DNA of 64,000 nucleotides from Litomosoides sigmodontis (lineage: Eukaryota > Nematoda > Chromadorea > Rhabditida > Onchocercidae): positions 8,647,652 through 8,711,651 of the forward strand of contig OY718805.1 of NCBI GenBank assembly GCA_963070105.1, in the 5' to 3' direction. Positions 39,780 through 59,264 of this stretch are shown here, one piece after another. The position numbers and the translations under genes are program-made. The stretch's first letter is position 1. Each line of letters starts with the position of its first letter. Below the pieces are notes generated by a model. It ran no database searches and was not told the origin of the DNA. It was given only the letters and a program-made list of their open reading frames with translations.

Positions 39780-42700
39780 TCAGGGAGTGGATTTTTTATG
39801 CTTCTTTCGTTGTATCACTTGTGCAAGTAATGCAATTGTAACTGTTTCATTTACCGCTTGTGGTACCAAATTCTTTTGTAGCATTTTATATTCCTCCTTC
39901 TGAAGCAAACCGCTGTATTGCATTTTCTCCAGCACCTGTATCAATTGATTACAATTGATGAAAAATCATTTCAAACATTCCATCCTTTACGCATGATTAT
40001 AAAGCACGTGCAGAAGTGATCATCAGTTGTGATCAATTAACGTTCTCTCACATCTCAATGTTAGCTTAGCTGATGTATGTCATCGTCATTCCTCCTAACC
40101 AATTTGACATCGAAATTGTGATCATTTAATAAATGAAAAAAGTGAACTTTCTGAAGAAGCTCTGTATTCATTGGCAAATCACACACTGCTTTCATCAAAT
40201 TTTCACCAATTTCTTTTTCATTCATTGCTAAATTTTCATCCAACAATTTGTTAAATGCTTCCTAAAGCAACATTGGATTAGCATAAAACATTTTTCAACG
40301 TGTCAATTATTATTCACATTGACATTAAGTTTGTTGTATCATATCACAAGACATTTCATCAACCTTTGAACCTTTTATAACTTTCCACTAAGTACCACAT
40401 ACTGTTTTCTCCTTTTCTATGCCATAAATTTCAAGGATTGTTTGAATTTGTGCAAGTCCATTAATATATGATCGATCCGATGAGTCGTTTTGTTCATTCT
40501 GCTCTACGTCAGTACTGCAACGTAACGCTATCTTCCAAGGGAAGTGTTTAAAGAAACAAAATTGCTTCGTATCATTTCCTTAATTTAATTTAAGTAAGCC
40601 TGAGCAGATTTGAAATTCAAACTGCAACTTGCATCTGATCATCTATTGTCCATCAAATTTTGTTATGTTTACTAGTAGAATTCCAATATGTACATTGCTT
40701 TTGCTAAATACCTTGTAAAATTTCATTGAAGGAAGAAAATGTTGAACGATAGTTGGTATGTTTTCAGCTTGGAAATGCTAAATATTTTCAGATAGTTTAA
40801 ATGTTCCAAAAGAAAACGAGTTTACTTTGTATCAGCTGGAGATGCGCTCAACGTCACCTCTTTTTCGCTGTCCTTCACATATTCCAACTTCTGAATACCT
40901 CAAAGTTAAATGGAGTAAGCTTGTGTATTTCACAAACAAATGTTAGCCATAAAAATTGAAGAGATTAATCTTCTAAACTAAAATTGAAAAAACATGAAAG
41001 CTTGTAGAAGGAAGGTTAGAGTGAAGAAAAGCAAAGATAATCCAATCATACTTGTTTTAACTCATTGCTTCTCTCAAGCTTCTCATCAGAAATTCTAAAA
41101 ACGTTTTCAATTAACACAATTAACTCATTTGTTTTGTTATCATTAAATTTTGTTTTCTTTATAGCAAATGAATTTAACGATGTTATTTATTCATACCCGA
41201 CATTTATATTTTGATCATTATTAGTTGTTTCTGTCGTTGAGAGGAAAGCCACATTTGATGATGAGCTATTATTACCGTCATTCATCATCATCCTTTTTTC
41301 ATCAATTTTATCCTTCCGTGCTTCTGACGATTGTGATTCTGCTACACTAGTTGAGCTAGTGAAATCGCCTACTTCTGCTTGATCTAAATTGTTCACTTCC
41401 TTCTGAATCTGTCTAAGATCTGCTTTCATTCCTTTTGTAATTTCCAATTTAGGTGATAATGTGGTACCTGGTCCATGAGATGTATCACTGCTTGCTTTTT
41501 CAGTTTTATTCATTCCATATCGAATTCGTTTCGGTGTTATTGTCGTATTGTCTGAGTTGTGCTTTTCCTGCACAAAAACACTCATAATTTTCCTCTTCCC
41601 TTTACGTATTCCATTACTTGCTGGAATTTCATTTCTGTTCACGTCGTGGTGCTTAGGAGTGACGTCCACTTTTTCTTCCGGTTCTTTCATGACCACTGCT
41701 GCTGCTCCTTCTTGTCCTTCCTCTTCTTCCTCACTAATTGAACCGGTTTTCTCATCGATGCATGCCGTACTCTCATTGACTATTTCTGCCTGAGACCTTT
41801 CTGGTGATGGAGAAATTGAAATGTCCGTTGTTGGTGTTGATGATGAAGCTGATGTAGTGAAACTGCTACCTTCAGTTGAAGTGAGTTGCTTTGTAAAGGC
41901 AATGCTATCCGATATCTCATCCTGTTTTCCATGATCTTCTGGAAGTTTGATTTCAGGCTTTCTTCCGGAATTCAATGCTTCCACATCTTCCGCTTTTTTG
42001 CTCTCTTTTTCGATTCCTGAGGTTAAGACTGTATCTAATCGGTTCAGCTCTCCATCTATTTTAATTTTTTTACTACCAATTTTACTTTCATCCTTGCCTA
42101 TAAAATTTTTATTTTTTTGACGACTACGCCGATCTTTTAATTTTCTCACTTTGCGTGTCTTTTTTTTATTCCGTTGACTTGTACTTTTCAAAGTACTTTT
42201 ACGTTTTTTTGCTTTCGTCTTATCTCTTCTGATCTTGTCACATTCATCCAAGTCTTTGGAAATCTTTGTTCTTTTTCGTTTTCTAATTTTACTCTTTTTT
42301 TTTACTTCATTTTTTCCCGATTCTCTGACGTTCTGTGATTCTCTTTCAGATGCTTTTCTGCCTTTTTCCATTGCAGTCGTATTTCTCACTTTAATCTTTC
42401 CCGACGATTTCACAAATTTAGCGTGAGCATTGGCATTTCCATCCGTGTTTCCACATACTTTTTTCTTTTTTCTCTCTTTTTCTTCAATGATACTTTCCGA
42501 ATCGTTACCGGATTTGTTTGTACCTTTCTGCCTTGCTTTATCCTTAACCGACGTTTCCAATTTTTCTTTCTCTTCTAACTTCTTATTTTCCTTTTTCTCA
42601 TCTTTTTTGAATTTGTTAATTTGTGTTGAGCCTTTTGACGAGCATGTAGCTTGTTTTTTTACATTCCTAGCTTCCACTTTTCTAACTACACTGCTTGTTG

Positions 42701-43980
42701 AGTCCGAAAAATCACTTGATTTTTCCTGAATGCCTGAAAATTGAAGAAAAAAAACCGTTTACAGCATTTTTCTTATGGTTGAAAAGTCTCAGATAATTAC
42801 AATTCCTTTACAAATCTCTCTAAAAGAAATTCTATTTCTACCGTATAGAAAGTGAAGATTTATAGTCAAAAACATTGTGGTACTGCGCAAAGTATACATT
42901 ATATTATGATAGCATTAAACTACTCGTGTTGAAATTTTTAAATATAAAGCTGTTCATAAACTTTTTTTTCTGTCACTTAACAACCACGCAACCTTGCAAC
43001 GACCTTCTTCTAAGAATCTTTTTTAGTCCTATCATATTTCTCATTTTGCTCTGATTTACCTTGATTTTGCTAGAAAATTCATCCATGTAGATTAACTGTC
43101 ATCTGTGACGCTAACTGACGGAGTGATCATGTTTTTACCTGACGGAGTAGCCTTGTTTTTGCATTCATCTGCTTCCGCAATCACTTCTTGTTCATTTTCT
43201 ACCTTTTTCGCATTTTGTCCATTCTTCTCTCTTCTATTTTTGGATCCTTTATGTTTATATTTTAGCTTGGAGTGTTTTATTTTGCGCTTCTTACGCTTCT
43301 TCTCCGCACCTGCTGAAATCCTAAAACAAAAAAAAATCGTTAACTGTTCCTCAAATATTTGATTTGCCGATGCAGAATTGTAAAACTGATGTTTGAAATC
43401 AAAGTAAAATATGACGGAATTTAACGACAATTCCCTAAAGAAGAAGAAAAAGCAAAGCGATTGCAGTATTTCCAAAGTATTCGAGTAGTAACGCTATTTC
43501 TATTACTAATTCCGAACATCTTTGCTACAGTCGTAGAATTATCGCGGAATATACAACTCTCCGATCATTTCAATTGATTACATTTCTCTCTGACTCGCAC
43601 AAACAGTCTTTTCAAAAAAACTTTATAAACATTTGACTATTTCAATTATTTCAATTATTTGACTTCTATCGATATACTGCGATGATCCAAGAAGCGTAAG
43701 CGATATGACATGTGCCATAATAGGAAATGAGATGTTATCGGATAGACTTCACGCAGTTGTATGTTTCTATCTTAGTTTTACCTCTACTTTGGCGTGTTAA
43801 CGATGAGACCTGTTTGTTAGTTCACGACAATAAACTATTAATAACAAATAATACCTTCGTAATTTATCATTTTCATGTTTGTGTACTGATTTCGGAACTT
43901 CTCCTACACTGCCCAGTAGCCGTTCATCTTTTAGTAAATTCTTAAGAGCTGTTTCTCGAATCCATTCTTCACAGTATAAT
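39780..43980 (-). CDS. Lysine/serine-rich, probably nuclear orphan protein (5' end open)
   Basis: I do not recognise this family. The most upstream exon found (43980-43855) encodes LYCEEWIRETALKNLLKDER and KSVHKHENDKLR. It joins in phase to 43320-43097 (KKRKKRKIKHSKLKYKHKG, a strong nuclear-localisation-type run) and then to a 1.5-kb exon 42733-41197. That exon is low-complexity Lys/Glu then Ser/Thr-rich, for example KIRKRKRTKISKD, KSTLKSTSQRNKKKTRKVRK and SISEEEEEGQEGAAAVV. Small exons follow (ISDEKLERSNELKQ; KLEYVKDSEKE). The C-terminal helical part is INGLAQIQTILEIYGIEKEK, NLMKAVCDLPMNTELLQK and VLEKMQYSGLLQKEEYKML, ending QRKKHKKSTP with TGA at 39780. No initiator Met was located, so further 5' exons must exist beyond 43980. 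The splice path around 40500-40890 is ambiguous (see findings). A chromatin or RNA-processing role is plausible from composition only. Confidence 0.65.
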
Positions 43981-46093
43981 CTATGATATATGTACAGTTT
44001 TACGTGCGGTTCCTTTGAACATTTGAAGTGATTCAGTTGGAAGATTGAAAACGAACAGCTCTCAATTTTTGAAATGAAACGTGTATGTTGCGTACATCAC
44101 AAGTATCATCGATTGAACAGTGAATGAGTGAGTGAGAAGATTAATTCACGCAATAATGACAATTCAAATAAATCTTTGATTGGTGAACTAACAGAAATAA
44201 TTTTTAAAAAAAATTACTAATAAAAAGCAGTAAAATATTTTCATGAATAAAATTTGCATGTTTTGTATTTTCAAGTTATGAGACACAATAATGAACCATA
44301 TTTTTAGCAAAAATTTTATTTTACTATAAAATTTCCAGGTATATGTCATTTAAAATTCAAAAATTCAACTTAGCACGCAGACGACTATAGAGGATGCTAA
44401 AATCCAGAAACTATCACAAGCTATAATAACATTATAGCTTAAAGTTATAACTGAAACTAATATTTATGGCTATTTAGATTTATCTCTTAACAATAGAGAC
44501 TTTTATGAATGCTTGAAAATCAAGAGAAATAAAACAAAATGTTAGTATTTGATATTCTCGTAGATTCAGGCCGAACAAACAAATACTAAGGAAAGGAGAA
44601 GATACCGACAATCGTTGCACCGCCTGTTCATTAGATCGTTTAATTATAAATTAACGAAGAAAATTCAGTACTTCCCATTTTTATTGATGTAAATTGATGA
44701 GTAGTGAGGGAGAGTGCAGCGCAAAGCTAATGATAGACTACTTGAAGTTTTTAAATTTAAGTCTTTTGTGAATTCGTAAAATAAGTCAGTCAACGAGTAG
44801 ATATGACTTCTGTAATATTATTAAAACATTATATTTTAAAATAACATTGCCAATTGTGCGAATGATGTGTGTATACTCGAGGTGGAGCTATTATTAATCC
44901 TTTGAAACAAGGAGTACCTTCCGGTGCAAAATTTTAAACAAACGATGACGGAGACTGTAATTTCAAAAGAGCTCCTAAGAATTCATTCTCGTAAGCAGTT
45001 TTTGAATTGAATTGAACGTTTCTTTTTCGATTTTAGTTCTTCAACCATCGCAAAACGATAGTTGAACACATTGCGTAAACTGAGCAATATCATCCGAAAT
45101 CCAATAGCCTTAAACGAATCGATGTTCATTTGTGCTTAAAATATGATGCGAATGTACTACACAGTTAGTAAAGTAAACTATGAATTCCTAGCCATTCGAG
45201 GAAAAATTGATTTACCACTGTAGAACCTTTTTCTAGAAAATACATCAAGACTTCACATACAATTACAATAAATCCCAAGATCTAGACAAACAAGCTAAAT
45301 ACGATTAGAGAATTTTATTCGAAACATAAGCAACTCATTGGCCAATATCAAAATATAACATTTTAAGCAACACACAACTTATGAAGTGAATTACTTCAAT
45401 TCTATGACCATACAAAATGCATTTTGCCTGTTTCGGTCGACCAACATTCAATCGAGCACCTAACTTTCCCAGACACCTAAAGCAGTACAATCAACTAATC
45501 ACAGGGAAAAATATACATTAACTGGACAAGAATATGAAAGCTCAACCAAAACATATAAACAGATTACAACAGCTAGTAATGATACCATGCAATTTCGTAA
45601 TTTGATTTGAACTGATATCGGTCTCCTTTTCAAATTACTCTTGCAACAGCGCTATTTAGTGGTCCTATCTGCGAGCTATAGCATTTTTTTCATTAAAAAC
45701 TGTTGCCGGTAGATTATATAACTATAGAAGAGTGAGTCATAAATGGTACTTTGCAAAGAGCAGAATTATTTGATTATTATTGACATCATTTGACAATTAC
45801 ATAATTGGAAGTTTTTTAAAACAAAGTGAAAGAAACTGCATGTGCTGTATTTTTTACTGGAAGCAAACACGAGATCTATCACATTGAGGAAAATGCATCA
45901 ATAAATTTTCTATAATGGAATTGGAATTTGCACAAAAGAAACAGCTCGCAGCAATCAATTCTGCCTACCATTACTTATAGCAGTTATAATTTATAATTTA
46001 TACATATTTTTTCATCTCATTCACCTAAATAAGAATAGAGACGTTACGTTTGCGATAATTTTAAAAATTACTGAAAACCAGCAAACATATCAT
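43981..46093. other. Gap upstream of the Lys-rich gene, no gene seen
   Basis: About 2.1 kb between the Lys-rich gene and the 3' end of arp-1, both on minus. The first exon and promoter of the Lys-rich gene should be here, but I could not identify them. An open frame without Met continues upstream of 43980 to about 44095 and may extend that exon. The rest is AT-rich. Confidence 0.45.
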
Positions 46094-49000
46094 TCAGAAC
46101 GTTTTCCTGTGTAATACTTTCTTGCCTTCGTCTTCATATTCTTTCTTGCTAACCCACATTTTCTTAAACGTATCAAGACTGGCTAGAATTGAACCCCCTA
46201 TCCAGGTACCATATAACCGCTCTTGGGGTGCAGATATTCGAATTTTTACGTCTTTCGGTGCCAATCGACGCATCTGTAATCGACACCAAAGAATATTCGT
46301 TCCATCAATTTCAACTCAAAAGCAAGATTTAGAAAATTTGTTAAGCAAAATATGCAAAAAAAAGCAGTACATACTTAGAAAAACTTACTTCAGCTAACAA
46401 TCGATCACCAAATCCAGTGAACATAGTCGACCCACCACTTAATACAATATTGCTATACAAATTCTTGCGTAGATCTACTTCACAACGCTTAAAAGAAATA
46501 GAATTTCATATCTTATCAAAAAAAACTGGTGAAAAAAGACAAGGATTTCCTCTAGTCATGTTTAACAAAATAAGAGTCTTAGGAAATTGAAACCGCAAAA
46601 TTGAAGTGAAGATAATGCTGTCATTGAATTTTAAAATCTTGGAAGTAAGATAAAATTGAATTTACGATGTAACATTATATTCCGTCTACGTCTGCAGTAC
46701 ACATAATATAAATATAATATAATATAATTACAAATTATAATATATAATATAATGTAATATAAAAATATAATATAATATAATATAATATAATATAATATAA
46801 TATAATATAATATAATATAATATAATATAATATAATATAATATAATATAATATAATATAATATAATATAATATAATATAATATAATATAATATAATATAA
46901 TATAATATAATATAACATAATATAATATAATATAATATAATATAATATAATATAATATAATATAATATAATATAATATAATATAATATAATATAATATAA
47001 TATAATATAATATAATATAATATAATATAATATAATATAATATAATATAATATAATATAATATAATATAATATAATATAATATAATATAATATAATATAA
47101 TATAATAATATAATATAATATAATATAATATAATATAATATAATATAATATAATATAATATAATATAATATAATATAATATAATATAATATAATATAATA
47201 TAATATAATATAATATAATATAATATAATATAATATAATATAATATAATAATATAATAATATAATAATATAATAATAATATAATATAATAATAATATAAT
47301 ATAATAATAATATAATATAATAATAATATAATATAATATAATATAATATAATATAATATAATATAATATAATATAATATAATATAATATAATATAATATA
47401 ATATAATATAATATAATATAATATAATATAATATAATATAATATAATATAATATAATATAATAATATAATATAATATAATATAATATAATATAATATAAT
47501 ATAATATAATATAATATAATATAATATAATATAATATAATATAATATAATATAATATAATATAATATTGAATTACTTCCAAAAACACAATATGCATGGGA
47601 AGTTCGCTTAGGACGTCTTATCAGGTATATGATTTTGAAAAATTCAATAAATTTCAGTTATATTTATACTTACCACAGTCCCACATTTCATGAATTTCCT
47701 ATATTTTTGAGAAAACGATTTCGCTCTATTAAAGATCGTAGCAGACGAACCAACTATAAACTCAGCATTGTATAAAACAGGCACACTGATAAAAATCGAC
47801 GTGCTGAAACACATACTCTTATGGACAAATCCAGAGCATTAGCAATGCCCGGCCATTCTTCGCCAATAATGTCCGGTCGAAACAGTATCTCGGGAGCACG
47901 AAATCTAGATGGCCCAATTTCGAATGTCGAACCATCGGGAAGCTTATATGCTGCCTGAATTTAAAGACGCTGAAACAGTGAAATACTTCACTCAATAGCA
48001 TCGGAAACCATATTTGACGAAGATAATCCTCTCAACTGTCATAACAATAATAGACAAAGTGAAACATACTTTCTCGCTTTCGTTACTTTCTTCTTTTGTA
48101 GCATTTGTTGCAACGTAACACATTTTTTCTTTAATTTCTCTAACAATTTCAAATTCTGACGAACGATGAAAGTTAGCTCCTTCCTTCCGAAGTAATAGAC
48201 GAAGGTATCTGGTCACATCTCGTCCTGCGACATCCATTCTCTCAATTCTGGATTACTCATACTTAATTTTAGTTACATCATATGTAAGAAGAGTCAGTGA
48301 TGATGAACAAACAATAACCAGTAATATTGATAATAGTCTGATGATGAAGGATACATCATTATTATGCTCATCTCAATATTTAAGGTCTGCCTTAATATGT
48401 TTGATATATGACCAGTTACGAATGGAAAAGCAATACAGTTTGCAAGGGATAGTATGGAGAAAAAAAACTGAAGCAAAAACGAACCCGTGCTGTATAGCAA
48501 AACCTTCAAAGATAGGTACAACATGAGTTACACCATCTCCTGAATCAAGAACAACACCTGTTGTACGACCTGTCGAATAAAGCGAAAGAACGGCTTGAAT
48601 TTGAATGTGCAATGCAGGTATGTTAAAGGTTTCAAAAAATATTTCAGCCGACTTTTCTCGGTTTTTCAGTGGATTCAGCGGTGCTTCGGTAAGCAGTACT
48701 GGATGTTCTTCTGGAAATATCTGAAAATATGAAAATACTACGACCATGACAAATCATATCAGCAAGTGCTCTCAAGAAAAGACCAAACCAAAATACCTGC
48801 AACTGGTCTTTACTGTATATATACTGCCACACTCGTTCCATGTCATTCCAGTCTGTCACTATGCCATGTTCCATTGGGTACTTCAACGCTAGTAATCCTC
48901 GATACTCTTGCGCTTTGGGTCCTAAATGAATGTAAGCTTTATGAAACTAATTCTAAACAAATCTAACACATAAGGTGCTAGCCTTCAAAGGTGCAGAAAG

Positions 49001-49277
49001 CTTACAGAGAGCAAAAGTAAGGTAAAAATATGCATGTAGTTTAGACATTGTTAAAACAATCCCACAATATACATGTTTATATGATAAACAAAAGAACTTT
49101 ACCTACAAACAAGTCGCCTTCAAGAGCACCGGCCATAACTCTTGTGTGCTTCGGTCGTCCAACAAAATTAGCAAAACGGCATTTTGGTGTTTGGTCACCA
49201 GCAAATCCAGCCTTAATTACCCCAGATCCATTGTCAATAACAACTGGCTGATTTGCTATCACATCATATGAATCCAT
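46094..49277 (-). CDS. arp-1: ARP1 (centractin), dynactin filament subunit
   Basis: ARP1 forms the short actin-like filament at the base of dynactin, the cofactor of cytoplasmic dynein. The start ATG at 49277 gives [20 protein letters not shown], then [20 protein letters not shown] and [14 protein letters not shown], which are ARP1 rather than conventional actin. Next come [52 protein letters not shown] (nucleotide-binding phosphate loop), [54 protein letters not shown] and [18 protein letters not shown]. The C-terminus ends [18 protein letters not shown] with TGA at 46094-46096. Seven or so exons, full length at about 376 residues. The intron 47816-46491 is mostly a TATAA pentamer array. It lies 409 bp downstream of rps-18 on the same strand, with a TTTTAAAG acceptor just before the start, so a shared transcript is possible. 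Confidence 0.95.
46729..47567 (+). repeat. TATAA pentanucleotide array (about 160 copies) in arp-1 intron
   Basis: Near-perfect tandem ATATA/TATAA pentamers run for over 800 bp inside the arp-1 intron. Isolated changes (TAACA at about 46913) and a block with mixed 3-, 5- and 8-bp spacing at about 47245-47335 divide it into two homogeneous arms. The 321-codon Tyr/Ile/Leu open frame over it is an artefact of a 5-bp period lacking stops in that frame. Confidence 0.97.
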
Positions 49278-49686
49278 GGTCAACCCGTCAACAGATCTTT
49301 AAAATATTGGAAATTAACATTAAAAACATTAAACTTGAGAAGTAATAAAACAGCCAAAAGTAAGACTGCAGGCATGATGGAATTCGGGTGTCATGTGAAT
49401 CATGTCGACCAACTCTTTGTGCCATAATTCAACCGCGAGATTTCTTTAAGCCTACCAACTTAAATATCACTACTTTGTTTATCTTCGCCAACGGTGCCAA
49501 CGGTAGATGCAATAGATATAAGCAAGAGTTGAGAACCACAGCTCTATTTGATTGTGCAATGCGATGATCTGTGTTAACAAATTTTATTTCATATGAAATC
49601 ATATTAAGCGCAAAAATCAAAAATAACTCAATAACAACCAATTATTGAGTAGAAATATGATAAAAGATGTATCCATCACAGCTTCT

Positions 49687-50690
<1,004 letters not shown>

Positions 50691-51602
50691 CTTGTATGTC
50701 TCGACCTCACTTCTGAAAACACGGTAACACTTACAAATACCACGGTATGTACCCATACCCTCATACCTCGCGAAGTAAACCAACGCACCCACGCCACTTC
50801 CAAGGAATCCCCTACGTTCCCATAGCCCTTCCTGGTCTACGAAACGGCTCAGTATCACCTTAGATCACCATGTCTACCTCGTGATGAAAATAATCATACC
50901 ACCAATCAATTGGTCGATGACACTATTTCCTAGGCTGCAGCTGGTTGTTGCTGCTGATTTATGGATTTGTAGCTGAATGCGAAGTTCCTATTTATGCATG
51001 AATTTATCATGTTTTACGTGCTGAAGTCACTTATCAAAATCAATATGTCCGATCAGAATGTTACAGAAGATGAAAATTCACTCTACTCACTCCGGAACTC
51101 CTGTGTACTTCTGCTTAATTGTCCATGTTTCAACCATCCATCGCCTAATATGCAAATATTCAACTTTACGTAGCCTGGGAAACACTGACCACCATGTTAA
51201 AAGTGGGAGAAACTACTACGATAGAGAAGGGATGTTTCGAAAGACGACTATATGACAATGTTAAGTACCTCAGTCTAAATTCCCTTCTGGTTCAAACTCA
51301 TCTGTCGTACTCCGCGATGCTGTAGGTACCTCAGCTCATCTTTTATTGCTCATATCTCTTATCAGAACGTACACGCTGTTCTGATCACTATGAAAATTGG
51401 CGTTCTCCTTCCCTCAATGTTTGCGTGTTACTTACACCTAAGATGTAAAACTGTCCTGTAGCGTGGAAAAAATTCCAGATGTATTGCCGAGCACAAATAC
51501 AAAACATTTTCGTGTCCTTCACATGAAAGAAAATGTTTGGTATGTGTTCCAGATGAAGAACACCAAAACTTCAGAGCTGAAAAAATAAATTCATTTTAGA
51601 TA
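50691..51602. promoter_or_regulatory. Bidirectional promoter gap rps-18 / emc-1
   Basis: This 0.9-kb gap separates two divergent starts. It is less AT-rich than the other gaps and contains CCACC/GGTGG-like patches, but no exon or specific site could be assigned with confidence. Regulatory content is inferred only from position. Confidence 0.3.
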
Positions 51603-57116
<5,514 letters not shown>

Positions 57117-59264
57117 TTATGATGTAATGAAAACAAACCTGATACTTACGAAGAATATTGTGATTCGTATTCTTGAATTTAAAAGTAAAGATGTTCTCAA
57201 ATAGAATAAGAACGTTTTTTCTAGTGGGAGTTTAAAAATATTGTATTTAATTTCGTACTTTCCCAATTATACGGTAACTTATGTAATATTTTACTGAACC
57301 ATAATTTTTTAAATAGTAATCTTACCAAGATGAGTAGATTTGAGTTCACTGCCGTTGTCAGTTCATTCCTTTGCAAGCGCTAGTAACTTGATTCAGAAAT
57401 CTTCCAAATTATGTATTTGCTCGTCACAAATCTGATAATTATATCTCATTGTAATGCGGGTATTTACTGTGTAATTATTTGTTATTGTTGATGCGACAAG
57501 AAATGTCAGCCTGTATTCTTAATGTTGTCATCGATTATTTTTATTTTAATAAATATTGAATCTTTTTGATATTTATATCAATTGCCAAAGATAATAAATT
57601 ACCTCAATAATAGTGCAATAGTATACTGCACTTAATAAGGAGTGTAATCGATTAAGAACACCTTGGCTTTTGTAATATTACGGAAATTACTGAATAACTT
57701 AATGGTCTTCCTCGTTTGTTTTTTTTTTTAATTTATGTCACAGTTTCGGATCGAATTTTGGTGGATTTTCGAAAAGTTACAAAAACACATTTCAAATTAA
57801 TCACAGTTATTTTCTATGAAGTTTAATGTTAGAGTTTAATTTCGGATGGGAAATACTGATGAAGCATGAAAGCTATGCATTTTCCAGGATAAGGTTTTCA
57901 AATCTCAAAATTCCATAAATTTTTTGCTCCAGTGAACATTTTTTTTTGCTACTACATAAGCATGCAGTGTTAATATTAGCAGCGCACTGCGTGGTTGTGG
58001 CAATAAACTTTTCGGACGGCTTAAGCTGGCGACTTTTTGCAACTCATTTTCGTAAGTAAAGAAATAGGGTTAAATTTTGCGAAAACACCTCCGTAATTTC
58101 TTTGATGAAAGTTATTCGGAGCTTATCGCATATCTGCCAGTTTCTCAACAATCATAATTTTCGTTCAAACGTAAGAACATTGTGTCTTACTAGAAATGGA
58201 ACGCTGTGATATCACGTGAAATTAGTACTGATAAGCGCCGAAAGGATTGAACGCTTGCTAATTCAAAAAAAAAATGCAAAAATTTTTCACAAAGTTATTT
58301 ACACTTCCTCTGCTAATCAATGGTTGAAAGGAATTACAAATGTGCAAATTCGTTAATTGCAATTAATTTGCAGAACATTTGAAGCAGTGCGAAAAAATTA
58401 AGGAGTGAAAATTTAATGATATCTGATTCAATTACGCTTTATCCATCAGCCGCCTATTGCTCGTTTCTTTTTTCAGTCACTTTTAAATTTATCATTGAAT
58501 TGTTGAATTTCTCTTATTTCCTATCATTGAATTATTGAATCTTATAAATCATTGAATTTTTATTATTTCTGCCACAACCGTTGCACTTTTCCATTACCGT
58601 TTGCTGCTCAGGTAAACAATACATTTCAACTGATTGCCACCACAATTTCAAACTTACAGTCGGCAAATTTTTGTTACTCTTATCAGTGTTTGTAATTTCA
58701 CTGCAAATTAATTAATGTCACTTGAAATTATCATTTACATTTGTTGAGGAATGGCATTATCAGTGCATTTCAACTGACTGATAGAGTTGTTTTTGTAGCG
58801 ATAAAGCAATAAATGTTAGGAAATTATATCAGCAAAAATATTCTGTTAGCGGAAGAGCTAAGGAATTAGTTGATAAATGGAAATTTTTTTTTCTTATCAA
58901 AAAAATATTATTAATTAGACATGCAAGAGGCATCCCAATCTTGTTCATTTCTTCGCAAACATTTCCAATATTATAAAGTATAATTTTATTTCCATTGCAC
59001 TATCAGTGTTTTGATCAAAGCTTACTAGCTTCGTAGTTCTGGGACGACCAGACGAGTCTCTCTTCTTTGCACATTAATGCATTAAATAAGTGGTAAAATC
59101 AGTCGAAAGTTTTTGATTTTTTAAAAAATTATTGCTTTATCTCTAATTTATTACTTACATTCACATTAAATAGATTTCTGAAATTTGGCTGTTTAACGTG
59201 CCTTATTTTAGGTTTGATAGGTTTTGAAATTTGGCTCTCTAACGTGCCTTATTTTAGGTTTATT
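57117..59264. other. Intergenic stretch, no gene seen
   Basis: About 2.1 kb of AT-rich sequence between emc-1 and the secreted-protein gene. A thrice-repeated ATCATTGAATT (58491, 58523, 58548) and AATAAA signals near 57550 and 57590 (possible emc-1 polyadenylation) are the only features seen. Confidence 0.5.
59179..59261 (+). repeat. Tandem duplication carrying the 3' acceptor before the start codon
   Basis: A 37-bp segment containing TGCCTTATTTTAGGTTT occurs at 59179-59215 and again at 59225-59261 with two to three base changes. Both copies carry the TTATTTTAG acceptor; the second lies 7 nt from the ATG at 59265. Confidence 0.85.

Noticed and set aside
43412..43488. Plus-strand mini-ORF MTEFNDNSLKKKKKQSD
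   Set aside because: It is antisense to an intron of the Lys-rich gene and only 25 codons long, with no splice evidence.
46631..47596. 321-codon open frame of Tyr-Ile-Ile-Leu repeats
   Set aside because: It is an artefact of the TATAA pentamer lying within an arp-1 intron.
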